DNA from: Enterococcus haemoperoxidus ATCC BAA-382
GTDB lineage: Bacteria > Bacillota > Bacilli > Lactobacillales > Enterococcaceae
Direction: 5' to 3'
DNA length: 64,000 nucleotides
Assembly: GCF_000407165.1 (NCBI RefSeq)
Contig: NZ_KE136479.1
Span: 1,313,464-1,377,463, forward strand
The notes beneath the pieces are model-generated. The model was given only the letters and a program-made list of their open reading frames with translations, was not told where the DNA came from and did not search any database. Positions 30,623 to 38,790 of this stretch are shown piece after piece. The stretch's first letter is position 1. Every line of letters starts with the position of its first letter. Both the position numbers and the translations under genes were made by a program.

Positions 30623-31475
30623 CTGTTGTAGCTCCTAATTCTTCCCAACGATCTAAAGTATATGGACCCAGTTTACTGCTGCGGATTTCTTGAATGATCA
30701 TTTCACTAGCACGATCATAATCATCTCGAAATCCTCTCTTTTGACTAATCAACATCAAAAGTTCAGCTCCAGGTAATAAAGTTTCCTCTTGTGTTAGTTT
30801 GTAACGCTCAACTAAACGCTCTGGATAAAAATGTGAAAAAAATGTTAATCCGTAAATAGCTAAATCGTCCAAATGAAGCAGTTGATCTTTGATTGCACCC
30901 GTTAAGGCTAACTTTTTACCGATTTCCTGATCTTCAAACTTAGGCCATAAAATCCCTGGAGTATCAAGGAGCTCTAAATCTGACCCGGAACGAAGCCATT
31001 GTTGTCCTTTGGTTACACCTGGTTTGTTCCCTGTTTGAGCAATTTTTTTTCCAACTAAACGATTCATTAGCGTTGATTTACCCACGTTAGGAATACCAAT
31101 ACACATTGCTCTAATAGCACGCGGTTTCACACCTTTTGAACGTTCGCGCTCAAGTTTTTCTTTTAAGGCTTTTTTTGCTTCAGGTACAATTTTGTTAATG
31201 CCTTTGTTTTGTTGTGCATTGATCACCAAAGTGTGGTAGCCTTTCCCTTGAAAATACTGCTGCCATTTCTGGTTTTGTTCTTTATCAGCTAAATCACCCT
31301 TATTCAATAAAATCAGTCGTGGTTTTTGCTGTACGATCTGATCCATCATTGGATTTCTTGATGAAAGTGGTAATCTTGCATCAATCAATTCGAAAACGAT
31401 ATCAACGTATTTAATTTTTTCAGATACTTCTCTTCTGGCTTTAGCCATATGTCCTGGGAACCATTGTATTGTCAT
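30612..31475 (-). CDS. rbgA: Ribosome biogenesis GTPase RbgA (YlqF)
   Basis: This 287-residue circularly permuted GTPase acts late in 50S ribosome assembly. The G motifs come in permuted order: LLNKGDLAD (G4) near 56, then GIPNVGKSTLMNRL (G1) near 127 and DTPGILWP (G3). The N-terminus MTIQWFPGHMAKA is characteristic. It is followed without gap by rnhB and preceded by lepB 8 bp away. Confidence 0.95.
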   Translation of the reverse strand: MTIQWFPGHMAKARREVSEKIKYVDIVFELIDARLPLSSRNPMMDQIVQQKPRLILLNKGDLADKEQNQKWQQYFQGKGYHTLVINAQQNKGINKIVPEAKKALKEKLERERSKGVKPRAIRAMCIGIPNVGKSTLMNRLVGKKIAQTGNKPGVTKGQQWLRSGSDLELLDTPGILWPKFEDQEIGKKLALTGAIKDQLLHLDDLAIYGLTFFSHFYPERLVERYKLTQEETLLPGAELLMLISQKRGFRDDYDRASEMIIQEIRSSKLGPYTLDRWEELGATTDEN

Positions 31476-31483
31476 TTTATCAC

Positions 31484-32038
31484 CTATCTTGGTATGAATT
31501 TCATATGTGTTATTGGGTAGTATACAAATTGAGCTTTTCCTAAAATATATTTACTTTCAACAGCTCCAAATGAGCGACTGTCTTTTGACATTCGGCGATT
31601 ATCTCCCAAGACAAAATAACTGTCTTTTGGTAAGACATCTTCCGTAGTAAGCTCACTTAAATTAAAATTGGTTGTGTAAGGTACGGACTCATGATCTTTT
31701 TTTATATTTTTTTCTAAAAATGGTTCTTCAATTGGTTTCTCATTTATATAAAGTTGATCATTATCGTACCTAATAGCATCTCCTGGTAGCCCGATCACTC
31801 GTTTAATATAAATTGCGCCATTCGGTAATTTGAACACTATGACATCAAAACGTTTGATCGACGAAAATTTTTCCATCATGATCATGTCACCTTGACTAAG
31901 TGTTTTCTCCATGGAATTTCCATCAACTGGAACTGGAATCAGAATAAAACCTCTTAGGATAAATAACACTGCTAGGGAAGGAACGAGTAATTTCATGAAA
32001 AAAATAAAATAGCCGACATAAGATTTTTGTTTCTCCAC
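31484..32038 (-). CDS. lepB: Signal peptidase I
   Basis: The 184-residue membrane protease removes signal peptides outside the membrane. One membrane anchor spans about 14-34. The catalytic Ser42 lies in DGNSMEKTL and Lys79 in YIKRVIGLPGD; the box GDNRRMSKDSRSFG is also present. It heads the lepB-rbgA-rnhB string, as in streptococci and enterococci. Confidence 0.95.
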   Translation of the reverse strand: MEKQKSYVGYFIFFMKLLVPSLAVLFILRGFILIPVPVDGNSMEKTLSQGDMIMMEKFSSIKRFDVIVFKLPNGAIYIKRVIGLPGDAIRYDNDQLYINEKPIEEPFLEKNIKKDHESVPYTTNFNLSELTTEDVLPKDSYFVLGDNRRMSKDSRSFGAVESKYILGKAQFVYYPITHMKFIPR

Positions 32039-32145
32039 TCTTTTTCTCTCCCTTTTACTTACTGAGTCTATTATAAAGGAAAAACACTTGAAAAAGCGAC
32101 TAATTTAAAGTGAAAACTGATCTCTATCTGGGTAAAATAAGAAAT

Positions 32146-32195
32146 AGGTGTGAAAAGGGCTTTTTTCTTTAAATTTATAGCCATTTTTTCACACC
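32146..32195 (-). terminator. Inverted repeat downstream of ctpA
   Basis: GGTGTGAAAA pairs with TTTTCACACC around an inner GGCT/AGCC. No clear T-run follows, so termination is likely but not certain. Confidence 0.55.
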
Positions 32196-32203
32196 GGTTC
32201 CAT

Positions 32204-33649
32204 TTATTTTCTTAGGATTTCGTGTTGAATCTCTTTTATACCTGTCTCATAAGCCTGGTCGTTGTCTTTGATTTTTTTTCCTATCTCAGCTTCGATTTGA
32301 GCGGCAGTTTCATTATCTACTTCACCAGTAACTGGGAGATTACTTTTAGATTGTAGTGCATTGACAGCTGCTTTAGTTTGTTCTGAGAACTCACTGCTGT
32401 CAATGCTAACTTCATAACCAAGTGCTTTCAATAACGCATTGAGATTTTTGACAACTGCCGAAGAATCCCCTAGTTTTACTGTTTTATCTCTAGAAATTGG
32501 TGATAAGTATGCATAATCAGGATAGTCAGCTTCAATAGTTGGCTCTAATCCTTTTTCATGAATCCATTCTCCTTTTGGCGTTAACCATTTTAAAACAGTT
32601 AATTTGATTTCACTCTTATCATTTAGGTTTTTAACAGTTTGAACAGTTCCTTTACCAAAGGTTTTTGTTCCGATAATTTTTTTATTGCCGGATTCTTTTA
32701 GAGCGGCCGCAAAAATTTCAGATGCACTGGCACTACCTTCATCTACTAAAACAACAGTAGGTTCAGTAACTTTAAAGCCGCCATCTAATTGACTAGAAGC
32801 GACGTCTTCGCTTGTGTTTCCATTTTTATCCTCAAACTTGACAATCGTTTTTCCATCTTCTAGAAACATACTGGCCATCTGTTCTACTTGATCAAGTAAT
32901 CCGCCTGGATTTTGACGCAAATCGATCACGAAAGATTTAGCGCCCTCTTTTCTTAATGTTTTGATTGTTTCTTTCAGTTCTTTAAACGTGTTTTCTCCAA
33001 ATGAGGTGATCTTGATTGAGCCGACTGAACGGTCATTTTTATCTAGTTCACCTTTAACTGTTTCGATTGGAATCTTGTCTCGTGTGAGTTTCAATTCAAA
33101 GGTTTCTTCACCACGTTTTATTGTCAAACGTACGTCTGTTCCTTTTTTTCCGCGGATTTTACTAACAACTTGAGAAAGAGTTTTTCCTTGAGTTTCTTCA
33201 TCATCGACTTTTAAAACAATGTCATTTGTTTTTATTCCAGCTTTAGCAGCTGGGGAACCTTCAATTGGTGCTTGGGCCACAGTAGGAAGGTCTTCAGTCA
33301 TTGTCATCGTTGCGCCAATTCCTTCAAAACTGCTAGCAAGACTTTGGTCTAATTCATCTGCTTCTGGTTCATTTAAGTAACTAGAATAAGGGTCATCTAG
33401 AGACTCGGTCATTCCTTTTAGCGCACCATCAACTAATTTCTTTTCATCAACTTTTCCTACATAATTATTGACGATTTCATTATAAAGATCATCGACTTTC
33501 TTTAAATCACTATTTTGAGTTGGACTGTTAGAAAGTTGTTTTTGGTATTGGTAATCAAAATAAATATAACAGCTACCGCCAGCTAAAAAAGCAACACAAA
33601 CTATTGAAATAATGTATTGATAAAAAGGTACTTGTCTTTTATTTTTCAT
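32204..33649 (-). CDS. ctpA: C-terminal processing protease, S41 family
   Basis: The 481-residue membrane-anchored serine protease has a signal anchor (about 11-31), a PDZ domain (about 110-190), and the S41 core with the Ser in GSASASE near residue 308 and the Lys in FGKG near 333. A C-terminal peptidoglycan-binding domain occupies about 395-465 (NALLKALGY, then NALQSKSNLPVTG). It therefore acts at the outer membrane face near the wall. The start used is MKNKRQVPF with AAAGAGA upstream; the longer frame from 33700 is unsupported. Confidence 0.92.
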   Translation of the reverse strand: MKNKRQVPFYQYIISIVCVAFLAGGSCYIYFDYQYQKQLSNSPTQNSDLKKVDDLYNEIVNNYVGKVDEKKLVDGALKGMTESLDDPYSSYLNEPEADELDQSLASSFEGIGATMTMTEDLPTVAQAPIEGSPAAKAGIKTNDIVLKVDDEETQGKTLSQVVSKIRGKKGTDVRLTIKRGEETFELKLTRDKIPIETVKGELDKNDRSVGSIKITSFGENTFKELKETIKTLRKEGAKSFVIDLRQNPGGLLDQVEQMASMFLEDGKTIVKFEDKNGNTSEDVASSQLDGGFKVTEPTVVLVDEGSASASEIFAAALKESGNKKIIGTKTFGKGTVQTVKNLNDKSEIKLTVLKWLTPKGEWIHEKGLEPTIEADYPDYAYLSPISRDKTVKLGDSSAVVKNLNALLKALGYEVSIDSSEFSEQTKAAVNALQSKSNLPVTGEVDNETAAQIEAEIGKKIKDNDQAYETGIKEIQHEILRK

Positions 33650-33702
33650 ATAGTCATCTCTTTCTGTAAAATTATCATTGCATGTTTTCCAGTTTACCAT
33701 GA

Positions 33703-33747
33703 AAAAAAAAGAAGGAAAAGCTTTCTTTGCCTTTCCTTCTTTTTTTA
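33703..33747 (-). terminator. Terminator after yozE
   Basis: A stem pairing AGAAGGAAA with TTTCCTTCT, flanked by long A- and T-runs, between yozE and ctpA. Confidence 0.8.
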
Positions 33748-33963
33748 TTTATTGTTTTCTACGTATTTTTCCCATAAATCATCAAAAATGTGCATGTTGG
33801 TTAGGTAATCAGCATTCATTTCTAAATAGGATGACAATTCATGGTAGTCTTCTGATTGTTTAGGAAATTGAATATCTTTGGCTGCATCGTTTGCGAATTG
33901 GCTCTCTTCAGTTTTTCTAGGGGCTCTTAATGTCATCAAATAGTGATAAAAGCTTCTTCTCAT
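33745..33963 (-). CDS. yozE: YozE family protein (UPF0346)
   Basis: This 72-residue soluble protein matches the YozE/UPF0346 family, a small SAM-like helical fold of unknown function: it starts RRSFYHYLMTLR and contains the acidic, aromatic pattern FDDLWEKY at the end. It begins 4 bp after msrA and ends the operon. Confidence 0.87.
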   Translation of the reverse strand: MRRSFYHYLMTLRAPRKTEESQFANDAAKDIQFPKQSEDYHELSSYLEMNADYLTNMHIFDDLWEKYVENNK

Positions 33964-33967
33964 ATAT

Positions 33968-34477
33968 TCACCAATTCTCTTCTATAAAATTTGCTCGTTT
34001 CTGATGTGCATCTTCGTATCGTTCAGGATCTTTTTGATAAAAATCTTGGTGATAGTCTTCTGCCGGATAAAAAATAGATGCAGGTTCGATCGTTGTAACG
34101 ATTGGTTCGCTAAAGCGTCCGCTCTCTTGTAAGTTCTGACGGCTTTTTTCCGCAATTTTTCGCTGCCCGTCAGTTGTATAAAAAATGACTAGGCGATAAT
34201 TATCCCCGCGATCTTCAAATTGACCTAAAGCGTCAGTTGGATCTGTTTGCTGCCAGTAGATTTCTACTAATTTTTCATAAGGCATTATTGTCGGATCAAA
34301 TTCAATCTCGACCGCTTCTGTATGCCCAGTAGTGTGACTTAGTACTTGTTCATAAGTAGGGTTCGCGACATGTCCTCCTGTATATCCGGAGGTAACAGAA
34401 TAGATGCCTGGTTGTGTATCAAAAGGCTGGATCATGCACCAAAAACAGCCTCCTGCAAAAATAGCTTTTTCGCTCAA
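33968..34477 (-). CDS. msrA: Peptide methionine sulfoxide reductase MsrA
   Basis: The 169-residue enzyme reduces methionine-S-sulfoxide in proteins. The catalytic motif GCFWC is at residues 10-14 with Cys11 as nucleophile. The family segments [26 protein letters not shown] and AEDYHQDF follow. A second conserved C-terminal resolving Cys is not evident; Cys14 could serve. The start ATG overlaps the stop of the preceding gene (ATGA), indicating coupling. Confidence 0.95.
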   Translation of the reverse strand: MSEKAIFAGGCFWCMIQPFDTQPGIYSVTSGYTGGHVANPTYEQVLSHTTGHTEAVEIEFDPTIMPYEKLVEIYWQQTDPTDALGQFEDRGDNYRLVIFYTTDGQRKIAEKSRQNLQESGRFSEPIVTTIEPASIFYPAEDYHQDFYQKDPERYEDAHQKRANFIEENW

Positions 34478-35169
34478 TTCGTTTCCTCCTTCTTATTGTC
34501 ACTATCTTTTGGCAAGTATATATTCATGCGGATATCGTCATCAACTAAATTGATCTTTTCAGCTCGTATGAATAATCCATTTTGCATTCTGAATTGATCT
34601 AAACGTAGTAAAATAGTGCTGTCATCTGGATTTACCTCCACCCAATTAGGTAGCTTGTAATCTCTTTGCACAAATTTTAAAATTTCCTTCATCGGCAATC
34701 CGAGTGTTCCAATCGACAGGCTCTTTGCTTTTAATTGCACGTTTCCGTTATCCATGACATAGGGATCAAAATAAAGGTAGAATTGAATTGGATGACCTAA
34801 AACCTTAAATGTTCCATTTAACATGGCTTCATTTTCTAAATAAAATTTATATGTGATATCCGATCCTTTTTGAAAATCACTAAGATAAAAATCAATTAGT
34901 GCATTTATCTGTTTTTTCTTTGATTGAATCGCTATCACTGGAGTCCCGTCTTTTTCAACTAATTCAGGAACTGGTTTATAATTGGGTTCACGAACTTGAG
35001 TGACTCTTACAAAAACAAAAGCTACACTCCCGATAATCAAAGCTACTAAGACGATAAAAGCAACCTTCCAACGATTGATGCTTTTTTTCACTTCTGGTGC
35101 TTTTTTTCGTCGTTTATTTCCTTTTTTTACTTCTTTTTTTTCTTCAGGTTCATTCATCATTTGTTTCAC
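34474..35169 (-). CDS. YpmS family membrane-anchored protein
   Basis: This 231-residue protein has a basic cytoplasmic N-terminus (many Lys and Arg), one membrane helix at about 33-53, and an extracellular beta-rich domain of the YpmS/DUF2140 type. Function is unknown; the family is usually paired with the lipase-like YpmR, as here. The frame starts at GTG 35169, overlapping the previous stop (GTGA); an ATG at 35160 is an alternative. Confidence 0.8.
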   Translation of the reverse strand: MKQMMNEPEEKKEVKKGNKRRKKAPEVKKSINRWKVAFIVLVALIIGSVAFVFVRVTQVREPNYKPVPELVEKDGTPVIAIQSKKKQINALIDFYLSDFQKGSDITYKFYLENEAMLNGTFKVLGHPIQFYLYFDPYVMDNGNVQLKAKSLSIGTLGLPMKEILKFVQRDYKLPNWVEVNPDDSTILLRLDQFRMQNGLFIRAEKINLVDDDIRMNIYLPKDSDNKKEETN

Positions 35170-36062
35170 TCACTTCCTTTTTTCAGCCATTGATCTTGCG
35201 TTTTTACCATTTTATCACGGACAGTACTTGCCATGATTTGATACCCTAAATTATTAGGATGAAAGTGATCTTCTTCATACAGCGCATTATTTTTAATGTC
35301 TTGCTCACTGCTTGATGCTGTGCCAGAGGCTATATCTTCACTGCTGACGATTCCCACTTCATCGCCTGCTCCTTTATAGAGTAAATCATTGATTGGTATA
35401 AAATACGCATTTTTTTCAGCTTTAACAATTTCTTCTGTACCGTTATTCCAACTGTCTACTATCTCCTGCATTTCTGTAATATCAGGGAAATAAAGATAAA
35501 ATGGATTGTATATCCCTAAAACATAGATGGGTGCTTCAGGGTTATATTTGCGAATTTCAGTGAATAGTTTTTCCACTTCTTTTTGGTAGTTTTTCAGAGG
35601 CTTTTCAAATGAAGTTTTAGTTAAACGAAAGACATCTCCTTTGATTACTTTCATTAAATCATTCCCACCTACTGTTAGAGTAATAAGATCTGCCGACGCT
35701 AACCCTTCTTGAATTTCTTCATTTTTTTTGATTCGTTTGAGAATTTGATCGCTACGATCACCGTTTTTCCCAAAATTATCTGTTTGAACTCCGTTTAAGC
35801 GATAGTGCTCTTGTAAATCTTTAGCAACTAAAGGGACAAATCCTCCTGAATTGGTTAAATCGCCAATTCCTTCGGTTAATGAATCACCAATTGCGGTGTA
35901 GTGAATCACTTCTTTTGTTTCGCTTTTAACTTCCTGCATAGTTCCGGTACCTAAAATTGGTTTCGCTTTTGGAACTGTTACTATCAATAGTAAAAAAATA
36001 CCGATAAGTGTGATAAAAAAGAGCGCGAAGTTTGACCAATTTTCTTTGAAAAATAATCTCAT
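35166..36062 (-). CDS. SGNH/GDSL hydrolase, YpmR-like, membrane anchored
   Basis: The 298-residue protein has an N-terminal signal anchor (about 9-30) and an SGNH hydrolase domain. The blocks are TAIGDSLTEGIGD (Ser nucleophile), FGKNGDRSDQI (Gly/Asn), LTVGGNDLMK (Asn) and EDHFHPNNLGY (Asp-His). It should be a cell-surface esterase or lipase; the substrate is unknown. The start is the ATG after AAGGAAGGG; the longer frame adds 12 unsupported residues. It heads a four-gene operon with overlapping starts. Confidence 0.88.
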   Translation of the reverse strand: MRLFFKENWSNFALFFITLIGIFLLLIVTVPKAKPILGTGTMQEVKSETKEVIHYTAIGDSLTEGIGDLTNSGGFVPLVAKDLQEHYRLNGVQTDNFGKNGDRSDQILKRIKKNEEIQEGLASADLITLTVGGNDLMKVIKGDVFRLTKTSFEKPLKNYQKEVEKLFTEIRKYNPEAPIYVLGIYNPFYLYFPDITEMQEIVDSWNNGTEEIVKAEKNAYFIPINDLLYKGAGDEVGIVSSEDIASGTASSSEQDIKNNALYEEDHFHPNNLGYQIMASTVRDKMVKTQDQWLKKGSE

Positions 36063-36198
36063 TGTATCCCTTCCTTTGCCGTAAATCGTAAATAACATAT
36101 AGTTCGCTGATCTACAGTATTTGGATTTTTCGTTCTAATAAAGTAAATTATCTCTATTTTCAGTCCATTTGTACAGTAAAATTTATAAAAAATTTTAT

Positions 36199-36229
36199 TA
36201 AAAAAAGCAGATCAGTTTGATCTGCTCAA
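36199..36229 (-). terminator. Terminator after degV
   Basis: On the minus strand AGCAGATCA pairs with TGATCTGCT, followed by seven T. Confidence 0.85.
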
Positions 36230-36232
36230 AAC

Positions 36233-37075
36233 TTAGTCTGTGTAGTACATGATAGCAAAGGCCCCTTTACCTGTATGAGTTGCGATTACAGGGTTGGTAT
36301 GCAATACAGGAATTTCCATATCAGGGAAAAGCGCTTGTAGACCTTCTTTGAATCCATTCGCTAATTCTAATCCATCTGCGTGAGAAATACCGATTTGTCT
36401 TACATTGGACAAAGTGCTTAGTTCATTTTTTAACTCTTCAAACCATTTATTGAATGTTTTCATCCCACGGCCTTTAGCCACTGGAATCAGCTCTGTATCT
36501 TCGAAATCCATGACTACTTTCATATTAAAAATGCTGGACAAAAGTCCGGTTGCCCGACTGATTCGGCCACCTTTAACTAGATTATCTAATGTAGATATTC
36601 CAATAAATAGCTTCGTATTTTCTTTTACGTGATTGATTTCAGCTAAAATTTCAGGAACACTTGCACCATTTTTAGCAAGTTTAGCTGCTTGTATCACTTG
36701 GAATGACAAGCCTTGGTCGGTAAAATCACTGTCAATTACAGTAACATTAGCAGAGCTAAGGTTTCCAGCTTGTCGGGCTGCTTCGACTGTCCCGCTCAAA
36801 CCTTTCGTCATATGAATAGAAATTACTTCACTCCCATCAGCGCCTAAGCGGTCATATAATTCCACAAATTCGCCAATTGGCGGCTGGCTCGTCTTAGGTA
36901 ATGCTTTTGCTGTACTCATCAATTCCATAAACTGTTCGCCTTCTAAATGATCGTCATCAGCGTACACTACACCATCAATCATCACAGATAAAGGCATCAT
37001 ATGAATATCTAAATCATCGCGTACACTTTTCAGCATTGTGCAAGAAGAATCCGTCACAATTTTAACATTTGTCAT
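36233..37075 (-). CDS. DegV family fatty-acid-binding protein
   Basis: This 280-residue protein belongs to the DegV/FakB family, which bind a fatty acid for phosphorylation by FakA. The N-terminal domain opens VKIVTDSSCT and includes TSQPPIGEF and HMTKGLSGT; the second domain carries the lipid-binding KGGRISRATG segment and ends HTGKGAFAIMYY. Paralogues are common, so the lipid preference cannot be told. It is monocistronic, divergent from a hemolysin-III family gene. Confidence 0.92.
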   Translation of the reverse strand: MTNVKIVTDSSCTMLKSVRDDLDIHMMPLSVMIDGVVYADDDHLEGEQFMELMSTAKALPKTSQPPIGEFVELYDRLGADGSEVISIHMTKGLSGTVEAARQAGNLSSANVTVIDSDFTDQGLSFQVIQAAKLAKNGASVPEILAEINHVKENTKLFIGISTLDNLVKGGRISRATGLLSSIFNMKVVMDFEDTELIPVAKGRGMKTFNKWFEELKNELSTLSNVRQIGISHADGLELANGFKEGLQALFPDMEIPVLHTNPVIATHTGKGAFAIMYYTD

Positions 37076-37205
37076 AATTTTATCACTCTTTCTTTAAAAA
37101 CAACCTCAATTCGTGTTAAAATACTTTTGAGGCTTGAATGTCTGTTTTTATTATAACAGACAAAGAATTATTTTTCACCAAATTAAAATGAAGGAAGTTG
37201 ATTTC

Positions 37206-37859
37206 TTGGAAAAAGTAAAATTCTCCAGAAAATATATGATTTTAAATGAAGTTCTTAATGCAGTAACTCATGGGATTGGGGTTGGATTAAGTATTGCAGG
37301 ATTAGTGTTTTTACTCGTTAAAGGTGTACGTTTGGGCTCAGCTGTTCATATTGTTTCCTATGCTATATACGGTTCAACTCTTATTCTCTTATTTTTAGCT
37401 TCGACCTTATTTCATAGTTTAATTTTTACTAGGGCGAAGAAAGTTTTCCAAGTCTTTGATCATAGTTCGATTTTCTTATTGATTGCTGGAAGCTATACTC
37501 CGTTTTGTTTACTAAGTATCAAAGGCTGGCTGGGCTGGTTATTGTTTGTGCTTATCTGGGTGATGGCAATCAGTGGTGTTGTATATAAATCCTTAACACT
37601 ACATAAGCAAGAAACGGTTAAAAATGTGTCTACAGTTATTTATATTATTATGGGGTGGCTTTGTATTACTGCTGCAAAACCTTTATACGATTCATTAGGT
37701 CCAATAGGTATTGGGTTGTTAGTTGCTGGAGGTGTTTCTTATACATTAGGAGCATCATTTTATAGCTTGAAGAGTGTTCGCTTTATGCATGTGGTTTGGC
37801 ATTTGTTCGTTATGCTAGGAGCAGGATTTATGTTCTTTTCAATTTTACTTTATACTTAA
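37206..37859 (+). CDS. Hemolysin III / PAQR family membrane protein
   Basis: This 217-residue protein has seven predicted membrane segments and the conserved PAQR features: NAVTHGIGVGL at the start, STLFHSL, FDHSSIFLLIAGSYTP, and a terminal HVVWHLFVM with paired His. Such proteins are probably zinc-dependent membrane hydrolases; the hemolysin label is historical. The start chosen is TTG 37206, eight bases from GGAAG. ATG 37188 is an alternative without a ribosome site. Confidence 0.87.
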   Translation: MEKVKFSRKYMILNEVLNAVTHGIGVGLSIAGLVFLLVKGVRLGSAVHIVSYAIYGSTLILLFLASTLFHSLIFTRAKKVFQVFDHSSIFLLIAGSYTPFCLLSIKGWLGWLLFVLIWVMAISGVVYKSLTLHKQETVKNVSTVIYIIMGWLCITAAKPLYDSLGPIGIGLLVAGGVSYTLGASFYSLKSVRFMHVVWHLFVMLGAGFMFFSILLYT

Positions 37860-37889
37860 AAATGATAAAAACCCTTTTATATAAAGGAT

Positions 37890-37936
37890 TTAAAGTACTT
37901 CTTTTTGATTAATCAAAAAAAGAAGTACTTTTTTTG
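37890..37936 (+). terminator. Strong terminator after the hemolysin-III family gene
   Basis: A stem pairing AAAGTACTTCTTTTT with its complement, followed by seven T. It insulates the downstream SOS-type promoter. Confidence 0.9.
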
Positions 37937-37946
37937 AATTTATCTC

Positions 37947-37996
37947 TTTACAAAGCGAACAAACATTCGTATAATAACTATACAAACGTTTGTTCG
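37947..37996 (+). promoter_or_regulatory. Promoter with two LexA (SOS) boxes
   Basis: TTTACA (37947-37952), a 17-bp spacer and TATAAT (37970-37975) form a strong promoter. Box 1, CGAACAAACATTCG (37956-37969), fills the spacer and deviates at one base from the Gram-positive LexA pattern CGAAC-N4-GTTCG. Box 2, CAAACGTTTGTTCG (37983-37996), fits CRAAC-N4-GTTCG and covers the predicted transcription start. LexA binding at both would block initiation tightly. Confidence 0.8.
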
Positions 37997-38020
37997 ATAA
38001 AAATTATGAGGTGATTAAGA

Positions 38021-38221
38021 ATGAAAGCAGTTCGTCGTGGCGGGTTATTATTTGTTGTATTGATTATTGGTATTTTCTTAGGAACATTAGGGTTACAATC
38101 CGCGTTACTTATTGTTAGCCCTCTATTTATTATATGGTTTATGTTATGGGATGAGAAAAGATACACTCATACAAGGAAAAAAAATGAACATCAACATTAT
38201 GTATATCGAAAATATCCATAG
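38021..38221 (+). CDS. Small single-gene membrane protein under apparent SOS control
   Basis: This 66-residue protein has a short basic N-terminus (MKAVRRGG), a hydrophobic stretch of about 35 residues (9-43, one long or two short membrane segments), and a polar, basic, His- and Tyr-rich tail (WDEKRYTHTRKKNEHQHYVY). GAGGTGA lies seven bases before ATG 38021. It sits alone between two strong terminators, behind a promoter with two LexA boxes. I do not recognise a family. By analogy with other small SOS membrane proteins (SosA, YneA, SidA, TisB) it may delay division or change the membrane during DNA damage, but this is inference. Confidence 0.8.
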   Translation: MKAVRRGGLLFVVLIIGIFLGTLGLQSALLIVSPLFIIWFMLWDEKRYTHTRKKNEHQHYVYRKYP

Positions 38222-38225
38222 TTCA

Positions 38226-38277
38226 AAATAAAAATGATCTTTACTCTGGCGTTTAACCAGGTAAAGATCATTTTTTT
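38226..38277. terminator. Bidirectional terminator between the small SOS gene and apt
   Basis: AAAATGATCTTTAC and CTGG pair with CCAG and TAAAGATCATTTT, with A- and T-runs on the two sides. Confidence 0.85.
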
Positions 38278-38788
38278 AATATTCCATTAATGTAACGATT
38301 TCATAACCAGTAATTTTATCACGTCCATGTAAATCCATCAATTCAATCAAAAATGCACAGCCGACAACAATTCCACCTAGGGATTCAATCAATTCGATCG
38401 TCGCTTTGATTGTACCACCGGTTGCCAATAGATCATCACAAATCAGTACTCTTTGTCCAGGAGTGATCGCATCTTTATGAAGTGTTAATGTATCTGAACC
38501 ATATTCTAAATCATAAGTTACTTCAATAGTTTCACGAGGTAACTTTCCTTTTTTACGAACAGGAGCAAAACCAACACCTAGCTCATACGCAACTGGACAT
38601 CCTACGATAAAACCGCGTGCTTCTGGTCCTACCACCATATCGATTCGTTTTTCTTTTGCGTAATCAACGATTTGTTTTGTTGCTTCACGATACGCCTCGC
38701 CATTTGCCATCAATGGTGAGATATCTCTAAAGATAACACCTTTTTCTGGATAATCTGGAATACTAGCAATATAATCTTTTAAATCCAT
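38276..38788 (-). CDS. apt: Adenine phosphoribosyltransferase
   Basis: The 170-residue purine salvage enzyme makes AMP from adenine and PRPP. The PRPP-binding motif reads [16 protein letters not shown] near 120-135, and the N-terminal region has [18 protein letters not shown] and GPEARGFI. The length fits. It begins 2 bp after recJ with an AGGAGG inside the recJ end; the recJ-apt pair is common in firmicutes. Confidence 0.96.
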   Translation of the reverse strand: MDLKDYIASIPDYPEKGVIFRDISPLMANGEAYREATKQIVDYAKEKRIDMVVGPEARGFIVGCPVAYELGVGFAPVRKKGKLPRETIEVTYDLEYGSDTLTLHKDAITPGQRVLICDDLLATGGTIKATIELIESLGGIVVGCAFLIELMDLHGRDKITGYEIVTLMEY

Positions 38789-38790
38789 GT

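Noticed and set aside
37206-37859. Hemolysin III as a second toxin
   Set aside because: The protein is a seven-helix PAQR family member found in most bacteria; the toxin label is historical and nothing in context supports virulence.
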